The translations under genes and the position numbers were made by a program. Below, piece after piece: positions 16,392-24,807 of a stretch of 64,000 nucleotides of DNA. The notes under the pieces were generated by a model that made no database searches, had not been told where the DNA came from, and worked only from the letters and a program-made list of their open reading frames with translations. Origin of the DNA: JAAYDI01 sp052034005 (lineage in GTDB: Bacteria > Planctomycetota > Planctomycetia > Pirellulales > Pirellulaceae); NCBI GenBank assembly GCA_052034005.1, contig JBPOJB010000032.1, positions 89,250 to 153,249 on the forward strand, read 5' to 3'. The stretch's first letter is position 1, and every line of letters begins with the position of its first letter.

Positions 16392-18089
16392 TCAGGCGAC
16401 CGGCCGGCCGCCGGCCCCCTGGGGCGTGGCGTTGGTCGACTTGATCGCCTGCAAGCGGTAGTATTTCAGTCCGGGGAAGAAGAAGCAGGCGGCCGAGACC
16501 ACTCCGAACACCAGGTTTCCCGGACTGGGCCAGACCGCCATCAGGCCGGCCGTCAGGAACATGGCGACAGCCTGGATGTAGAACTCACCCGAGAGGATGC
16601 CGGCCTTGATCAGAAACACCATGCCGGCGATCAGGCCCAGTACGGGCGAGAGGGTCAAGGGTGGCAGCCCGAGGTAGGCCTCCAGCGGGAAGAGGGCAAT
16701 GATGCTGACCAGCGCGGCGGCCCAGATGTGCGCGATCTGGCGTTCCACGAAGGTCACGGGCCCTTGCCGATGCCGAAGGGCCCAGAACACAACGGCCCAG
16801 GTGCCGAACCCGGCGGCCCAGACACCGAAGTAATACCAGCGGTTGACCACGCCGTTCCAGAACAGGATGTTGGTTGCCAGGCCGGCCACGAACAGGGCCA
16901 GGCTGTGCCACATCCAGAGCAGGCCCCAGTTCTCCAGCACGGTGGCGTGGTGCGTTTCGCGGAACCAGCGCGACAGGACCTGCGAGAGCCGGCCGCTGCG
17001 CGCGGCGATCGGTTGATGGTTCAAGTAGGCTTCCAGATCCGCCGCCAGCGCCCCGGCGCTGGAATACCGCAGATCGGGCGGCTTCTGCAGACAGCGGATG
17101 GCGATCAGTTCCAGGTCGCGATCCGCGGCCCGGTTGAGCTGGTGGGGGGCCACCGGATCCTGCTCGATCACCTTCATGACCGCGTCGACGGGCGATGTGG
17201 CGTGGAACGGCGGCTCACCGGTGAGCATGTGGTAGAGGATCGCGCCCAGGCTGTATACGTCGCTGGTCGGCCCCACGCTCTTGTTCCCGGCCGCCTGTTC
17301 CGGCGACATGTAGGCGGGAGTCCCCACGACCGCTCCGGACAGGGTCATGCTGTGCGGGTCGGCCAGCTGCTTGGCCAACCCGAAATCCGTCACGTGCGGC
17401 TCGCCGTTTTCATCGATCAGGATGTTCGACGGTTTCAGGTCACGGTGCAGCACTCCGTGCTGGTGCGCGAACTGGATCGCGTGACACACCTTGGCCAGCA
17501 GCCGTGCGGTCTTGCGCGGCGGCAGCGGACCCGACTGGAGCAGTTCGGACAGGGTGGGGCCCGGGATATACTTCATGCTGAAGTACAGGCGGCCGCCCTC
17601 TTCACCCACCTGATACACGGGCACGATGCCGACGTGGTCGAGTCGTGCGGCCGCCTGGGCCTCGGCCAGGAACCGCTCGCGGTCGCCCGGCGAAGCGTGC
17701 GGGCCGCGCAGGATCATCTTGACCGCTAATTGGCGGTTCAGGTTCACCTGCCGCGCCCGGTACACCACCCCCATCCCGCCGCGGCCGATCTCCTCCAGCA
17801 ACTCGTAATCGCCCAGCCGTCGGGGCGGGGCGGGCGGCGGCTCAGTCTGGTCCGCGCCATCCACCGACTGGCGCGAGTGGGATCCGACCGCGTCCGCCAC
17901 CAGGACCGTCCCCCATAACTCGCGCAGCTCCCGAGCCAGCTCGGGATGGGCCTGGCACTCGGCGGCCAGGTCGATGGACTGGCCGCGACGCGCGCGGTCC
18001 GACAGTTCGGACAGCAGCGCGGCCAATTGCCATTCCTGGTCGGACGGCCGGTGATCGGGCGCGGGGGGCGGATCCGAAGCTGTGTTCAC
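16392..18089 (-). CDS. Polytopic membrane Ser/Thr protein kinase
   Basis: A 565-residue kinase. After a 95-residue helical N-extension the catalytic domain is complete: IGRGGMGVVY (101-110), Lys124 in LAVKMI, HRDLKPSN (215-222), DFG (235-237) and SPE (262-264). From about residue 385 to 545 there are roughly six hydrophobic segments, so this kinase ends in a membrane domain rather than a periplasmic sensor. The start codon is GTG at 18089 with only a weak upstream binding site. It lies 39 bp after the stop of the ECF sigma factor gene upstream and is presumably co-transcribed with it. The ligand and substrates are unknown. Confidence 0.88.
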   Translation of the reverse strand: MNTASDPPPAPDHRPSDQEWQLAALLSELSDRARRGQSIDLAAECQAHPELARELRELWGTVLVADAVGSHSRQSVDGADQTEPPPAPPRRLGDYELLEEIGRGGMGVVYRARQVNLNRQLAVKMILRGPHASPGDRERFLAEAQAAARLDHVGIVPVYQVGEEGGRLYFSMKYIPGPTLSELLQSGPLPPRKTARLLAKVCHAIQFAHQHGVLHRDLKPSNILIDENGEPHVTDFGLAKQLADPHSMTLSGAVVGTPAYMSPEQAAGNKSVGPTSDVYSLGAILYHMLTGEPPFHATSPVDAVMKVIEQDPVAPHQLNRAADRDLELIAIRCLQKPPDLRYSSAGALAADLEAYLNHQPIAARSGRLSQVLSRWFRETHHATVLENWGLLWMWHSLALFVAGLATNILFWNGVVNRWYYFGVWAAGFGTWAVVFWALRHRQGPVTFVERQIAHIWAAALVSIIALFPLEAYLGLPPLTLSPVLGLIAGMVFLIKAGILSGEFYIQAVAMFLTAGLMAVWPSPGNLVFGVVSAACFFFPGLKYYRLQAIKSTNATPQGAGGRPVA

Positions 18090-18128
18090 AATATGGGTGA
18101 AGTCCCTCTGCGGAATGCCAACCGGCGC

Positions 18129-18788
18129 CTAGCGCGCCGGCGTGTCGGGCCGTGGCACGCCTGCTGCGCTGGAGTAGTCCAGCAGCAGTTGCCGGAGGCG
18201 GCGGACTGCGCGCAGGTACCGCATGCTGGCCGCCGGTTCCGTCAGCTCCAGCGCCTCGGCCACCTCGCTGTTCGACAACTGCTCGTAGTGCCGCATCATG
18301 ATGATTTCACAATCCTGCTCGCTCAACCGGGTCAATGCCCGCTCCACCAGCCGGGCCATCTCCTGCTGAGTGGCGGCCGCCGCCGGCGTCAACTCCGGAT
18401 CGCGCAGCTGCGCGACAAGCTCGCTGGCCGAATGGTCCGCAGCGCCGGGCGCCGCCAGAGGTTGTTCGCGGTCCACGCTGCGCTTGGCGGAGACCCGATG
18501 CCGCCGATGCGCATCGATGATTCGGTCCTTGGCGATCTGACGCACCCACAAGTGGAACGACATCGCCGGATCTGCCAGATACTGGGGCAAGCGGCGGTTG
18601 GCCTCGACCAGGACATCCTGCACGATATCGCTCACGTCAATCCGGCCTTGGATCCGCTGGTCCAACCGCATCCGGACCATCCGCCGCAACGCGTCGCGGT
18701 GACGGTCGAGGAGCCGGTTCACAGCGCCGCTGTCCCCTTGCCGGGCAGAGAGCAGCAGTTCCTGGGTTTTCATCTCTCCGGGCCACAT
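18129..18788 (-). CDS. ECF-type RNA polymerase sigma factor
   Basis: A 219-residue sigma factor. Region 2 is clear (RIDVSDIVQDVLVEANRRLPQYL, then FHLWVRQIAKDRIIDAHRRH), and region 4 ends with a helix-turn-helix (LSNSEVAEALELTEPAASMRYLRAVRRLR). Two starts are possible: ATG 18788 and ATG 18773. A candidate -10 ends only 7 nt before ATG 18788, which would make that message almost leaderless, whereas ATG 18773 has GGAGAG directly before it with too little spacing. The gene heads the operon with the polytopic kinase. Its sequence differs markedly from the ECF factor at 15.7-16.3 kb, so the two modules are not a recent duplication. Confidence 0.9.
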   Translation of the reverse strand: MWPGEMKTQELLLSARQGDSGAVNRLLDRHRDALRRMVRMRLDQRIQGRIDVSDIVQDVLVEANRRLPQYLADPAMSFHLWVRQIAKDRIIDAHRRHRVSAKRSVDREQPLAAPGAADHSASELVAQLRDPELTPAAAATQQEMARLVERALTRLSEQDCEIIMMRHYEQLSNSEVAEALELTEPAASMRYLRAVRRLRQLLLDYSSAAGVPRPDTPAR

Positions 18789-18795
18789 GCCCCCT

Positions 18796-18825
18796 ATTAT
18801 CGCTCACGACCGACCGCGATCACAA
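18796..18825 (-). promoter_or_regulatory. Candidate promoter of the second ECF/kinase operon
   Basis: On the minus strand TTGTGA (18825-18820), an 18-bp spacer and GATAAT (18801-18796). The expected transcription start falls at about 18789, next to the first ATG. Confidence 0.45.
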
Positions 18826-19018
18826 GAGTCGCCGCCGGGCCTTCACGCGGGGCGCGCGCAACCGGATCCGGAGATCCGGACGGCCCCGGCTTCCCACGAT
18901 TGACACGCGCGCGTCGCGCGCGCCACACTGGTCTGCGCTCCAGATGCTCTGCCCGGGATCGTTCACGAGACCAGGGCAGGTTGTACTTCGTGTCGGCCAA
19001 AAGAAAGGAACCGGTTCC

Positions 19019-19645
19019 ATGAAAGTCCCCACGATTTGGGCCATGGGGTTGATTTGCCTCGTCCTCGGCGCCGCGATCGGGATTCTGGCGGCGACATACC
19101 TCGAGATCGGCCGGCCCTCGATGCCCAATGAGATTACTTACCTCACCCCGGCCGATGCGACCGACGCGGCCGGGCCGCCCGGCGGCGCGGGCGGTGGACC
19201 TCCCGGCGGCATGGCAAGCGGCAAGGCGCCCGGCGGCGCGGGCGGTGGGCCGCCCGGCGGGATGGGTGACGGAGGCAGCGCCAAGGAGGACTTGGGCTAT
19301 CCGACCGTCCTGACACGGCTGGCCACGCTGATCCGCAAGCTCGATGCGCTGACCGGCACTCCCTTGGCGGTCAGTTTGTCGGAGGACCAGAAGAAGGCGG
19401 TGGCGGAGCAGCTCAGCGGATTGGACACCGCGGCGAGTGTGACGACCGACGAGGCGCAGAAGCGACTCGACGCGCTGCTCGAGATCCTGGCGCCGTTCCG
19501 GGACACCTTCGAAGCGGCCGGGTTCGCATGGCCGGATCCCGGCACGAAGAAGCCGCCCCGCGTGCCGATCAAGTTGACCGAGGAGGTCAACGTCAAGGCG
19601 CTCAAGTCGCTCCAGGAACGGCTGGGCGGCGCGCCGAGCCCCTAG
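19019..19645 (+). CDS. Membrane-anchored protein with a Gly/Pro-rich linker
   Basis: A 208-residue protein starting at ATG 19019, which has AAGGAA 8 nt upstream. A single N-terminal membrane helix (WAMGLICLVLGAAIGILAATYL) is followed by a short extracytoplasmic stretch and a linker of repeated Gly/Pro (GGAGGGPPGGM twice) encoded by a 51-bp DNA repeat. The C-terminal half (about 95-208) is helical and charged; its LVLTRLATLIRKLDALTG and LSEDQKKAVAEQL segments resemble the helical lobes of planctomycete Spy/LTXXQ-like proteins. Function unknown. It stands alone, divergent from the ECF operon. Confidence 0.65.
   Translation: MKVPTIWAMGLICLVLGAAIGILAATYLEIGRPSMPNEITYLTPADATDAAGPPGGAGGGPPGGMASGKAPGGAGGGPPGGMGDGGSAKEDLGYPTVLTRLATLIRKLDALTGTPLAVSLSEDQKKAVAEQLSGLDTAASVTTDEAQKRLDALLEILAPFRDTFEAAGFAWPDPGTKKPPRVPIKLTEEVNVKALKSLQERLGGAPSP
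19177..19265 (+). repeat. Two 38-bp direct repeats, 51-bp period, within the Gly/Pro linker
   Basis: Units at 19177-19214 and 19228-19265 differ at only a few positions. Each encodes GGAGGGPPGGM, and the 51-bp period keeps the frame, so copy number could vary without breaking the gene. Confidence 0.75.
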
Positions 19646-19712
19646 GCCGGCCGGCCACCCCCATCGACGGCTCGCGCGGGACGCGGTGAGACGCCTGCTG
19701 GTCCGATCACGG

Positions 19713-20612
19713 TCAGTAGGTCCGGGCCGCCTCGGCCTCACCGATGAGCGGCAGCAGCTTGCGCAGGCCATCGAGGTTCTCGCGGAGCGCCTGTTCGGCG
19801 TCCGTGTCCGCGCGATGGCCCAGGATCCCGACAGGTCCACGATAACCGGAATCCCGGATCATCTCCAACACGCGCTGGTCTTCCCGACCCTGACCGACTG
19901 GCAGGATCTGCGGCCCGCCGAGGGTCATGCCGTTGAGATTGACGCACATGAGATAGGGGAGCATCTTCCGGAACGCGGCCGGGAAGGTCGCGAGATGCTC
20001 GTGGCCATGATGGAAGTTGTAGGCGATCCCGACCGATTGCGTGCCGGTGCGCGTCCGCAGCCACTGCGCCATGGCGATCATGTTCTCAGGCTCGCCTGAC
20101 CATCCGCCGTGGTTGTAGAGCGCGAATGGGCAGCCCAGCCGCTGAGCCTCTTGCACGAACGGCAACATCGCCTGTGCGTTGATCTCAACGCGCTTCTCCG
20201 GCGACTCGGCTGGCATCGCCGGCGCGATCATCCAGAGTTGCGGGTGGAGGTGGTGCTTCTCGATCAGCCCCATCATGGACCGGTAGGCCGCATTGTCGTC
20301 CAGGGGGCACCAGTAGGCGAAGAACTCGATCCCCTGCTTCTCGAGCGCGAGGATCTCCTGTTCAAAGGTCGGTATGTGCTCGTCGCGCCAGTCATAGGCG
20401 AGCCGGGTGAGCCCCAGGCTCTTGAGCATCGCAGCCCGTTCCTCCGGCCCGCGACGACGCGCATCAAACGGGACAATGCACCAGGCCGCCAGGTTGGCCT
20501 TGGCGAACAGGCTCGGCGGGGCAGGGGCGGTCGCCGCCGACGTGGGAAGGATGAGCGTACAGGCCAGGCTCGACAGGACGAGCAGGCGATGGCGGCAGGC
20601 GGATCGGACCAT
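19713..20612 (-). CDS. Secreted TIM-barrel protein of the sugar phosphate isomerase/epimerase type
   Basis: A 299-residue protein. I chose ATG 20612, which begins a signal peptide (MVRSACRHRLLVLSSLACTLILPTSAATA) and has GGGAGC about 8 nt upstream; the open frame continues much further upstream without support. The mature part reads like an AP-endonuclease-2 (xylose isomerase-like) TIM barrel: LGLTRLAYDWRDEHIPTFEQEILALEKQGIEFFAYW, then YNHGGWSGEPENMIAMAQWL and VGIAYNFHHGHEHLATFPAAFRKMLPYLMCVNLNG. His and Glu residues at strand ends would bind a metal. Exported members of this family are frequent in planctomycetes; the substrate is not known. Confidence 0.75.
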   Translation of the reverse strand: MVRSACRHRLLVLSSLACTLILPTSAATAPAPPSLFAKANLAAWCIVPFDARRRGPEERAAMLKSLGLTRLAYDWRDEHIPTFEQEILALEKQGIEFFAYWCPLDDNAAYRSMMGLIEKHHLHPQLWMIAPAMPAESPEKRVEINAQAMLPFVQEAQRLGCPFALYNHGGWSGEPENMIAMAQWLRTRTGTQSVGIAYNFHHGHEHLATFPAAFRKMLPYLMCVNLNGMTLGGPQILPVGQGREDQRVLEMIRDSGYRGPVGILGHRADTDAEQALRENLDGLRKLLPLIGEAEAARTY

Positions 20613-20832
20613 GGACAAGGCTCCCAATAGAAAGGTCGAAGCGGGGACCAGCAGTCGAGGCGAGGACCACGCGCTCGCCGCACCATTCTGGCACGAACCC
20701 GCGTGGTGGAGAAGGTCCGCGGCCCGGCCGCGCGGGGCCGGCCCCCACCCGATCGCGCCGGGCGACGCATTGCTTGCAAGGATACGACCCTCGCCGTAGG
20801 ATGGACCAGGGAAACCGACGAGGAGGCCCGTC

Positions 20833-21486
20833 ATGTCAGCACGTACGATTGCGTTTGCCTGCCTGCTCCTGGCGCCCAGTGCATCCGCGGCGCGCGGGCA
20901 GGTCTGGCAGTCGCCGTCTTTGGACCAGTTCTCGGTCCGGACTTCAGTGCTGGTGCCGGACCGCGGGGGGACCGTTCTGGGCGGCGTTGGCCGCGCCTCC
21001 GGCCGCGCGTCCGCCGCTGGAGTCCCTGGTGCCGGCAGTCTGCCGGGCGCAGGACGACTGCTGGGCAACCGGGCGCTGGACCAGGCCGCCCAGCTGGGCA
21101 CCGCGTCCGTCCATGTGACGATCATCGACCATGCAGCCCTCGATCGGGCCGTGCTGGCCGAAGCGGCCCGGCGTCGCGGTGCGGCATCGAGCGAGGCGCT
21201 GCGCGCTGAGCAGCTCTCAGGCCGCATGCGCGGCGCGGCCGGCGGCCAGGCGCCTGGCGAAGGGCCGCTGTTGAGCGTCGCCGAGCTGCGCCGCCGGAAT
21301 GAGGCTCGCCACGCCGCACAAGCCGCCGAGGCCGCGCAGTTGGTTGCTCAAGGCGCTGCGGCAGAGACGCGTGGCCAGATCAGTACGGCGCGCCTGTTCT
21401 ACCAGATGGCCCGGAAACGAGCCGATCCGCCGCTCCAGCGCCAGATCACCGACCGACTCAATGCCCTGACGGCGGCCGGCCAGTGA
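20833..21486 (+). CDS. Secreted protein of unknown function
   Basis: A 217-residue protein with a clear signal peptide (MSARTIAFACLLLAPSASAARG). The mature protein is Gly/Ala-rich in its first 70 residues and Ala/Arg/Glu-rich helical in the rest. The C-terminal motif AAETRGQISTARLFYQMARKRADPPLQRQITDRLNAL resembles the end of other short planctomycete secreted proteins and looks like half a TPR hairpin. The ATG follows a GACGAGGA stretch. It is divergent from the TIM-barrel gene and convergent with the universal stress protein. I do not recognise a family. Confidence 0.6.
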   Translation: MSARTIAFACLLLAPSASAARGQVWQSPSLDQFSVRTSVLVPDRGGTVLGGVGRASGRASAAGVPGAGSLPGAGRLLGNRALDQAAQLGTASVHVTIIDHAALDRAVLAEAARRRGAASSEALRAEQLSGRMRGAAGGQAPGEGPLLSVAELRRRNEARHAAQAAEAAQLVAQGAAAETRGQISTARLFYQMARKRADPPLQRQITDRLNALTAAGQ

Positions 21487-21616
21487 CTTGGTTTGCAGGC
21501 CGGGGAGGTGATGGAGCCTGCACAGGATACCGGGGAGCCAGCAGCGGGCCGCGCGCAACCGGGTGCCGCCGGCCGAGCCGGCATTGGGATTGCGGTCGTT
21601 GGACGCGCGGCGTCGG

Positions 21617-22072
21617 TCATGGTCCAGCCGTCTCATCCGGCGCCGAATGAGCCGTCTGCTTGTAGGTCAAGACGGGACAGGGCGCGCGCCGCACGACCGC
21701 CTCCGCGACGCTCCCCATGAGCAGTCGAGTCAAGCCGGTCCGGCCGTGCGTTCCCATCACGATCAGGTCGACATGCTCCTCCTCCGCCAGCCGGGCGATC
21801 GCCGAGGCAGGATCGCCCGTGATCAGGCGGTGTTCGTAGGCCACCGCGGGATCGGGCGGCACGACCGCCTCGAGCATTCGCCGCAAATCCTCGCTCGCCG
21901 GTTCCGGCACGCCGTAGTACATCTCGCCGCCGCCGTACGCCACGGGCGGTTCTTCCACGTGGACGATCAGCAACGTGGCGCCCGCATCGTGCGCCAGTGA
22001 CGCGGCCATCCTGAGCGCCGCATCGCCACAGTGAGAGAAATCCGTGGGGAAGAGGATCTTCTGGGCTTTCAT
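21617..22072 (-). CDS. Universal stress protein, ATP-binding UspA type
   Basis: A 151-residue single-domain Usp. The N-terminus has KILFPTDFSHCGDAAL with D11 at the nucleotide site. The ATP-binding signature G-2x-G-9x-GS is complete: GTHGRTGLTRLLMGSVAE (107-124), which marks the ATP-binding rather than the UspA-proper class. The binding site GAGGAGG lies about 6 nt before the ATG. Such proteins help cells survive starvation, oxidation or hypoxia. It is divergent from the sigma-54 response regulator, with which it shares a 318-bp intergenic region. Confidence 0.9.
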   Translation of the reverse strand: MKAQKILFPTDFSHCGDAALRMAASLAHDAGATLLIVHVEEPPVAYGGGEMYYGVPEPASEDLRRMLEAVVPPDPAVAYEHRLITGDPASAIARLAEEEHVDLIVMGTHGRTGLTRLLMGSVAEAVVRRAPCPVLTYKQTAHSAPDETAGP

Positions 22073-22390
22073 CGTCGCCTCCTCGCATACGTAGTGCTTC
22101 GTACCTCGGATTCAGGACGTGCGTGCGCCGTACCTCGGCGGCACGCCTTCGAGCCAAACGTATCATACGCTTCTTCGCCTCAGCCGACTTCCCTCGGTCG
22201 CCGCCCTCCACCTCGCTGGGCACGGCGGAATTCCGGCGGATCACGGCCTCCCGGTGGGTGACAGGGCGGGCCGCATCGAATAGAGTGGGAGGTGTGCGTT
22301 TTCGCACATTTCGCCGCGTTGTCGCGCGCTTCGGCGAGCGACGGTGTCGGAATCCGCACACGTTCTGGGAAGGCGTTTCACGCCCGCATC
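22073..22390. other. Divergent intergenic region (Usp / sigma-54 response regulator)
   Basis: 318 bp. Two similar stretches (GCTTCGTACCTCGG near 22098 and GCGCCGTACCTCGG near 22128) are 30 bp apart. A GGCG-TTTCA-CGCC hairpin lies immediately before the response regulator ATG. No convincing -24/-12 promoter was found. Confidence 0.4.
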
Positions 22391-23761
22391 ATGATGGCTG
22401 AGCCGCGCAAGATCGAGCTGTTGGTGGTGGACGACGACGACGGGTTCCGGCAGGCGTTGGTGCACTGTTTTCTGCGGCACGATTTCCGGGTCTACGAGGC
22501 GGCGGACGCGGAGCAGGCGATGAGTCTGGCGCAGCAGCGGGACTTCGAGGTCGCGGTGTTCGACCTGATCATGCCGGGCATGTCAGGCCTGGAGTTGCTG
22601 GAGCGCTTCAAGAAGCATCACACGGACTGTGAAGTGATCATGCTCACGGGCAAGGGGTCGATCGAGACGGCGGTGGAGGCGATGAAGTTGGGGGCGTACG
22701 ATTACCTGACCAAGCCGTTTCCGATGAAGCAGTTGGAGGGCCTGGTGCGGAAGGCGTGCGAGCGTCACGAGCTGAAGAAGGAGAACGCCCAGCTGAAGAT
22801 GTTGCTGCGCCGCAGCGTGCCGGAGGAGGTGATGATCGGCCGCTCGCCGGCCATGGAGGAGATCTTCCGTCTGATCGCGCGGGCTGGTCCGAGTGACAAG
22901 GCCATTCTGATCCAGGGCGAGAGTGGCACGGGCAAGGAGCTGGTGGCGCGGTCCCTGCATCAGCACAGTCCGCGGGCCGACAAGCCGATGGTGGTCATCA
23001 ACTGTGCGGCGTTGCCGGAGTCTTTGCTGGAGAGCGAGTTGTTCGGGCACGAGAAGGGTTCGTTCACCGGTGCGGTCAGCGCCAAGCAGGGGTTGTTCGA
23101 GGTGGCGGACGGCGGCACGTTGTTCATCGACGAGATTGGCGAGATGCCGGGCGCGCTGCAGGCCAAGCTGCTCCGGGTGTTGGAGGACGGTTCGCTGCGC
23201 CGAATCGGGTCGATCAAGGAGCGGCGCGTGAATGTGCGGCTGCTGGCCGCCACGAATCGCAACTTGATGGAGCAAGTGGCGGCGGGCAATTTCCGCGAGG
23301 ACTTGTACTACCGCATCAACGTCATGTCGTTGGAGTTGCCGCCGTTGCGCGAGCGCGTCGGGGACATCCCGTTGCTCGTGGAGCACTTCCTGGGCGCCGG
23401 CTGGCGGATCGAGCCGCAGGCCGCCCAGGCGCTGGAGCAATACCCCTGGCCAGGCAACGTCCGGCAGCTGATCAACGCGGTGGAGCGGGCCCGGATCATG
23501 GCCGACGATCACCTGCTGCAAGTCCGCGATTTTCCGCGTGAGATCATGGAATACGAGCCGGCCGGGGCGGGGGACAGCCGCATCCTGTTGCAGGACAATC
23601 TGGCTGCGATCGAGCGGGCCAAGGTGGTGGAGGTCTTGCAGCGCGAGAAGGGCAACAAGACGCGCGCCGCGCGCACGCTGGGGATCGACCGTCGCAAGCT
23701 CTACCGGCTGGTGGAGAAACACGGCATCCAGGCGGCGGAGCTGGCCAAGACGGCGACGTGA
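22391..23761 (+). CDS. Sigma-54-dependent response regulator (NtrC family)
   Basis: A 456-residue activator with receiver, AAA+ and Fis domains. In the receiver the acidic pocket is VVDDDDG, the phosphoacceptor D58 is in VAVFDLIMPGMSG, and K108 follows in DYLTKPF. The AAA+ domain has Walker A GESGTGKE (176-183), the sigma-54 contact loop GSFTGA (223-228; GAFTGA in most relatives), and Walker B FIDEIG (245-250). A Fis-type HTH closes the protein (NKTRAARTLGIDRRKLYRLVEKHG). The start is ATG 22391 or the ATG directly after it. No histidine kinase is adjacent, so its partner is encoded elsewhere, perhaps as an orphan pair. Confidence 0.93.
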   Translation: MMAEPRKIELLVVDDDDGFRQALVHCFLRHDFRVYEAADAEQAMSLAQQRDFEVAVFDLIMPGMSGLELLERFKKHHTDCEVIMLTGKGSIETAVEAMKLGAYDYLTKPFPMKQLEGLVRKACERHELKKENAQLKMLLRRSVPEEVMIGRSPAMEEIFRLIARAGPSDKAILIQGESGTGKELVARSLHQHSPRADKPMVVINCAALPESLLESELFGHEKGSFTGAVSAKQGLFEVADGGTLFIDEIGEMPGALQAKLLRVLEDGSLRRIGSIKERRVNVRLLAATNRNLMEQVAAGNFREDLYYRINVMSLELPPLRERVGDIPLLVEHFLGAGWRIEPQAAQALEQYPWPGNVRQLINAVERARIMADDHLLQVRDFPREIMEYEPAGAGDSRILLQDNLAAIERAKVVEVLQREKGNKTRAARTLGIDRRKLYRLVEKHGIQAAELAKTAT

Positions 23762-23774
23762 TCCGCGGCGCTGA

Positions 23775-24335
23775 TCAGGCCAGGCGGGAGATCAGGTAGT
23801 AGACGCCGCCCACCAGGGCGGCGACGCCAAGACCCGAGATGATCGCCAGATCGCCCGCGAAGATCAGTTTGCCGGTCGCGGCCAGGTAGACCAGATACGG
23901 GGCCGCGACCAGCAGCGCGACCCACAGCGCCAGCAGCAGGAAATAGCGCACGATCTCCGACCGGTCCGCCCGCTCGCGAATCGCCTGCGCCTCGGCGGCG
24001 CGGTCCCGCGCCAGCTTCCGGACCTTCGCCTTGTCCTTGCCCATCGTGGTCAGGCGGGAATTGAACGACAGGACGAGCCGCCGGTTGCAGCCCCGGCAGG
24101 TAGTCGGCGGGCTATCGACCTGGGCGCCGCAATACGGGCAGATGCGCTGCGCCAGCGGCTGCACCACCGCCTCCAACAGCCCGTTCACCTGCCGCGCCGG
24201 CACCCACTGCGAATCGTCCTTGCGGATCAGCGTGTCCTCCTTGACCTGCCCCGCGCGGACCTTGTCCAGCAGTTGCCGGCCGCTCAGCGGACCGACCACG
24301 TCGTTCATGATCTGATAGTACCACTCGGTTGCCAT
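23775..24335 (-). CDS. GYF_2-domain membrane protein with zinc ribbon
   Basis: A 186-residue protein. I prefer ATG 24335 (MATEWYYQIMNDVVGPLS), which opens directly with the GYF_2 fold: the aromatic WYYQ, the PLSGRQLLDKVRAGQVKEDTLIRKDDSQWVPA block, as in many planctomycete membrane proteins. A zinc ribbon follows (CPYCGAQVDSPPTTCRGCNR, four cysteines at about residues 66-84). A coiled basic stretch then leads to two membrane helices (about 128-185). GYF-like domains bind proline-rich peptides, so it may recruit a partner to the membrane. It converges with the response regulator gene, 13 bp away. Confidence 0.82.
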   Translation of the reverse strand: MATEWYYQIMNDVVGPLSGRQLLDKVRAGQVKEDTLIRKDDSQWVPARQVNGLLEAVVQPLAQRICPYCGAQVDSPPTTCRGCNRRLVLSFNSRLTTMGKDKAKVRKLARDRAAEAQAIRERADRSEIVRYFLLLALWVALLVAAPYLVYLAATGKLIFAGDLAIISGLGVAALVGGVYYLISRLA

Positions 24336-24807
24336 CTTCTCATTCGTCCGGCGCGTAGGTTCGACAGTCGGTATCATGTCGCGAGGCGGTGCGCGACTCG
24401 ACGGGCGGAACTCGGTCGTGGAATTCGAACGGCAGGGCCCCGCCGCCGACGGCTGTGTGGGGTCCGCTACTCCGCTTTCTCAAGTCGCTCCTGCTCCTGC
24501 CAGAAGAACAGATGTCGAAGCAATCGCGAAACGACCGGTTATTTTTGCTCTTGTCGGCTCGCCTGGCAAGCATATTGAGCGAAACCGGGCCGCGGACCGC
24601 TCATCGTCCCGTCCGTGCATCGGCGCTGCCGATTCATCGCGACTCTGCCGACGCCCCCATCGAGACGCGGTTCCCGGGGTATCCCAACCGGTGCTCCTCC
24701 CACCGTTAATAGTAGCTCCAAGTTGGCGGCCCGTCTGCCTTCCAGCAGGGCAAAAAGAGACCGCCCCGGCGGCAGCGGGCCCGCAACTCGGCCGTGGACC
24801 GGGCCGG
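24336..24807. other. Intergenic region, about 470 bp
   Basis: No open frame here looks real in composition or family pattern. It should include the promoter of the GYF_2 gene and the end of the three-gene operon to its right. An AT-rich patch (ATTTTTGCTC, about 24541) is the only unusual base composition. Confidence 0.4.

Noticed and set aside
18900..18905. A perfect TTGACA before the Gly/Pro-linker protein
   Set aside because: No acceptable -10 at 16-19 bp; the adjacent GCGCGC run makes a promoter doubtful.
22292..22390. A longer start for the sigma-54 response regulator
   Set aside because: The extra 33 residues precede the receiver fold and have no binding site; ATG 22391 fits the family start.
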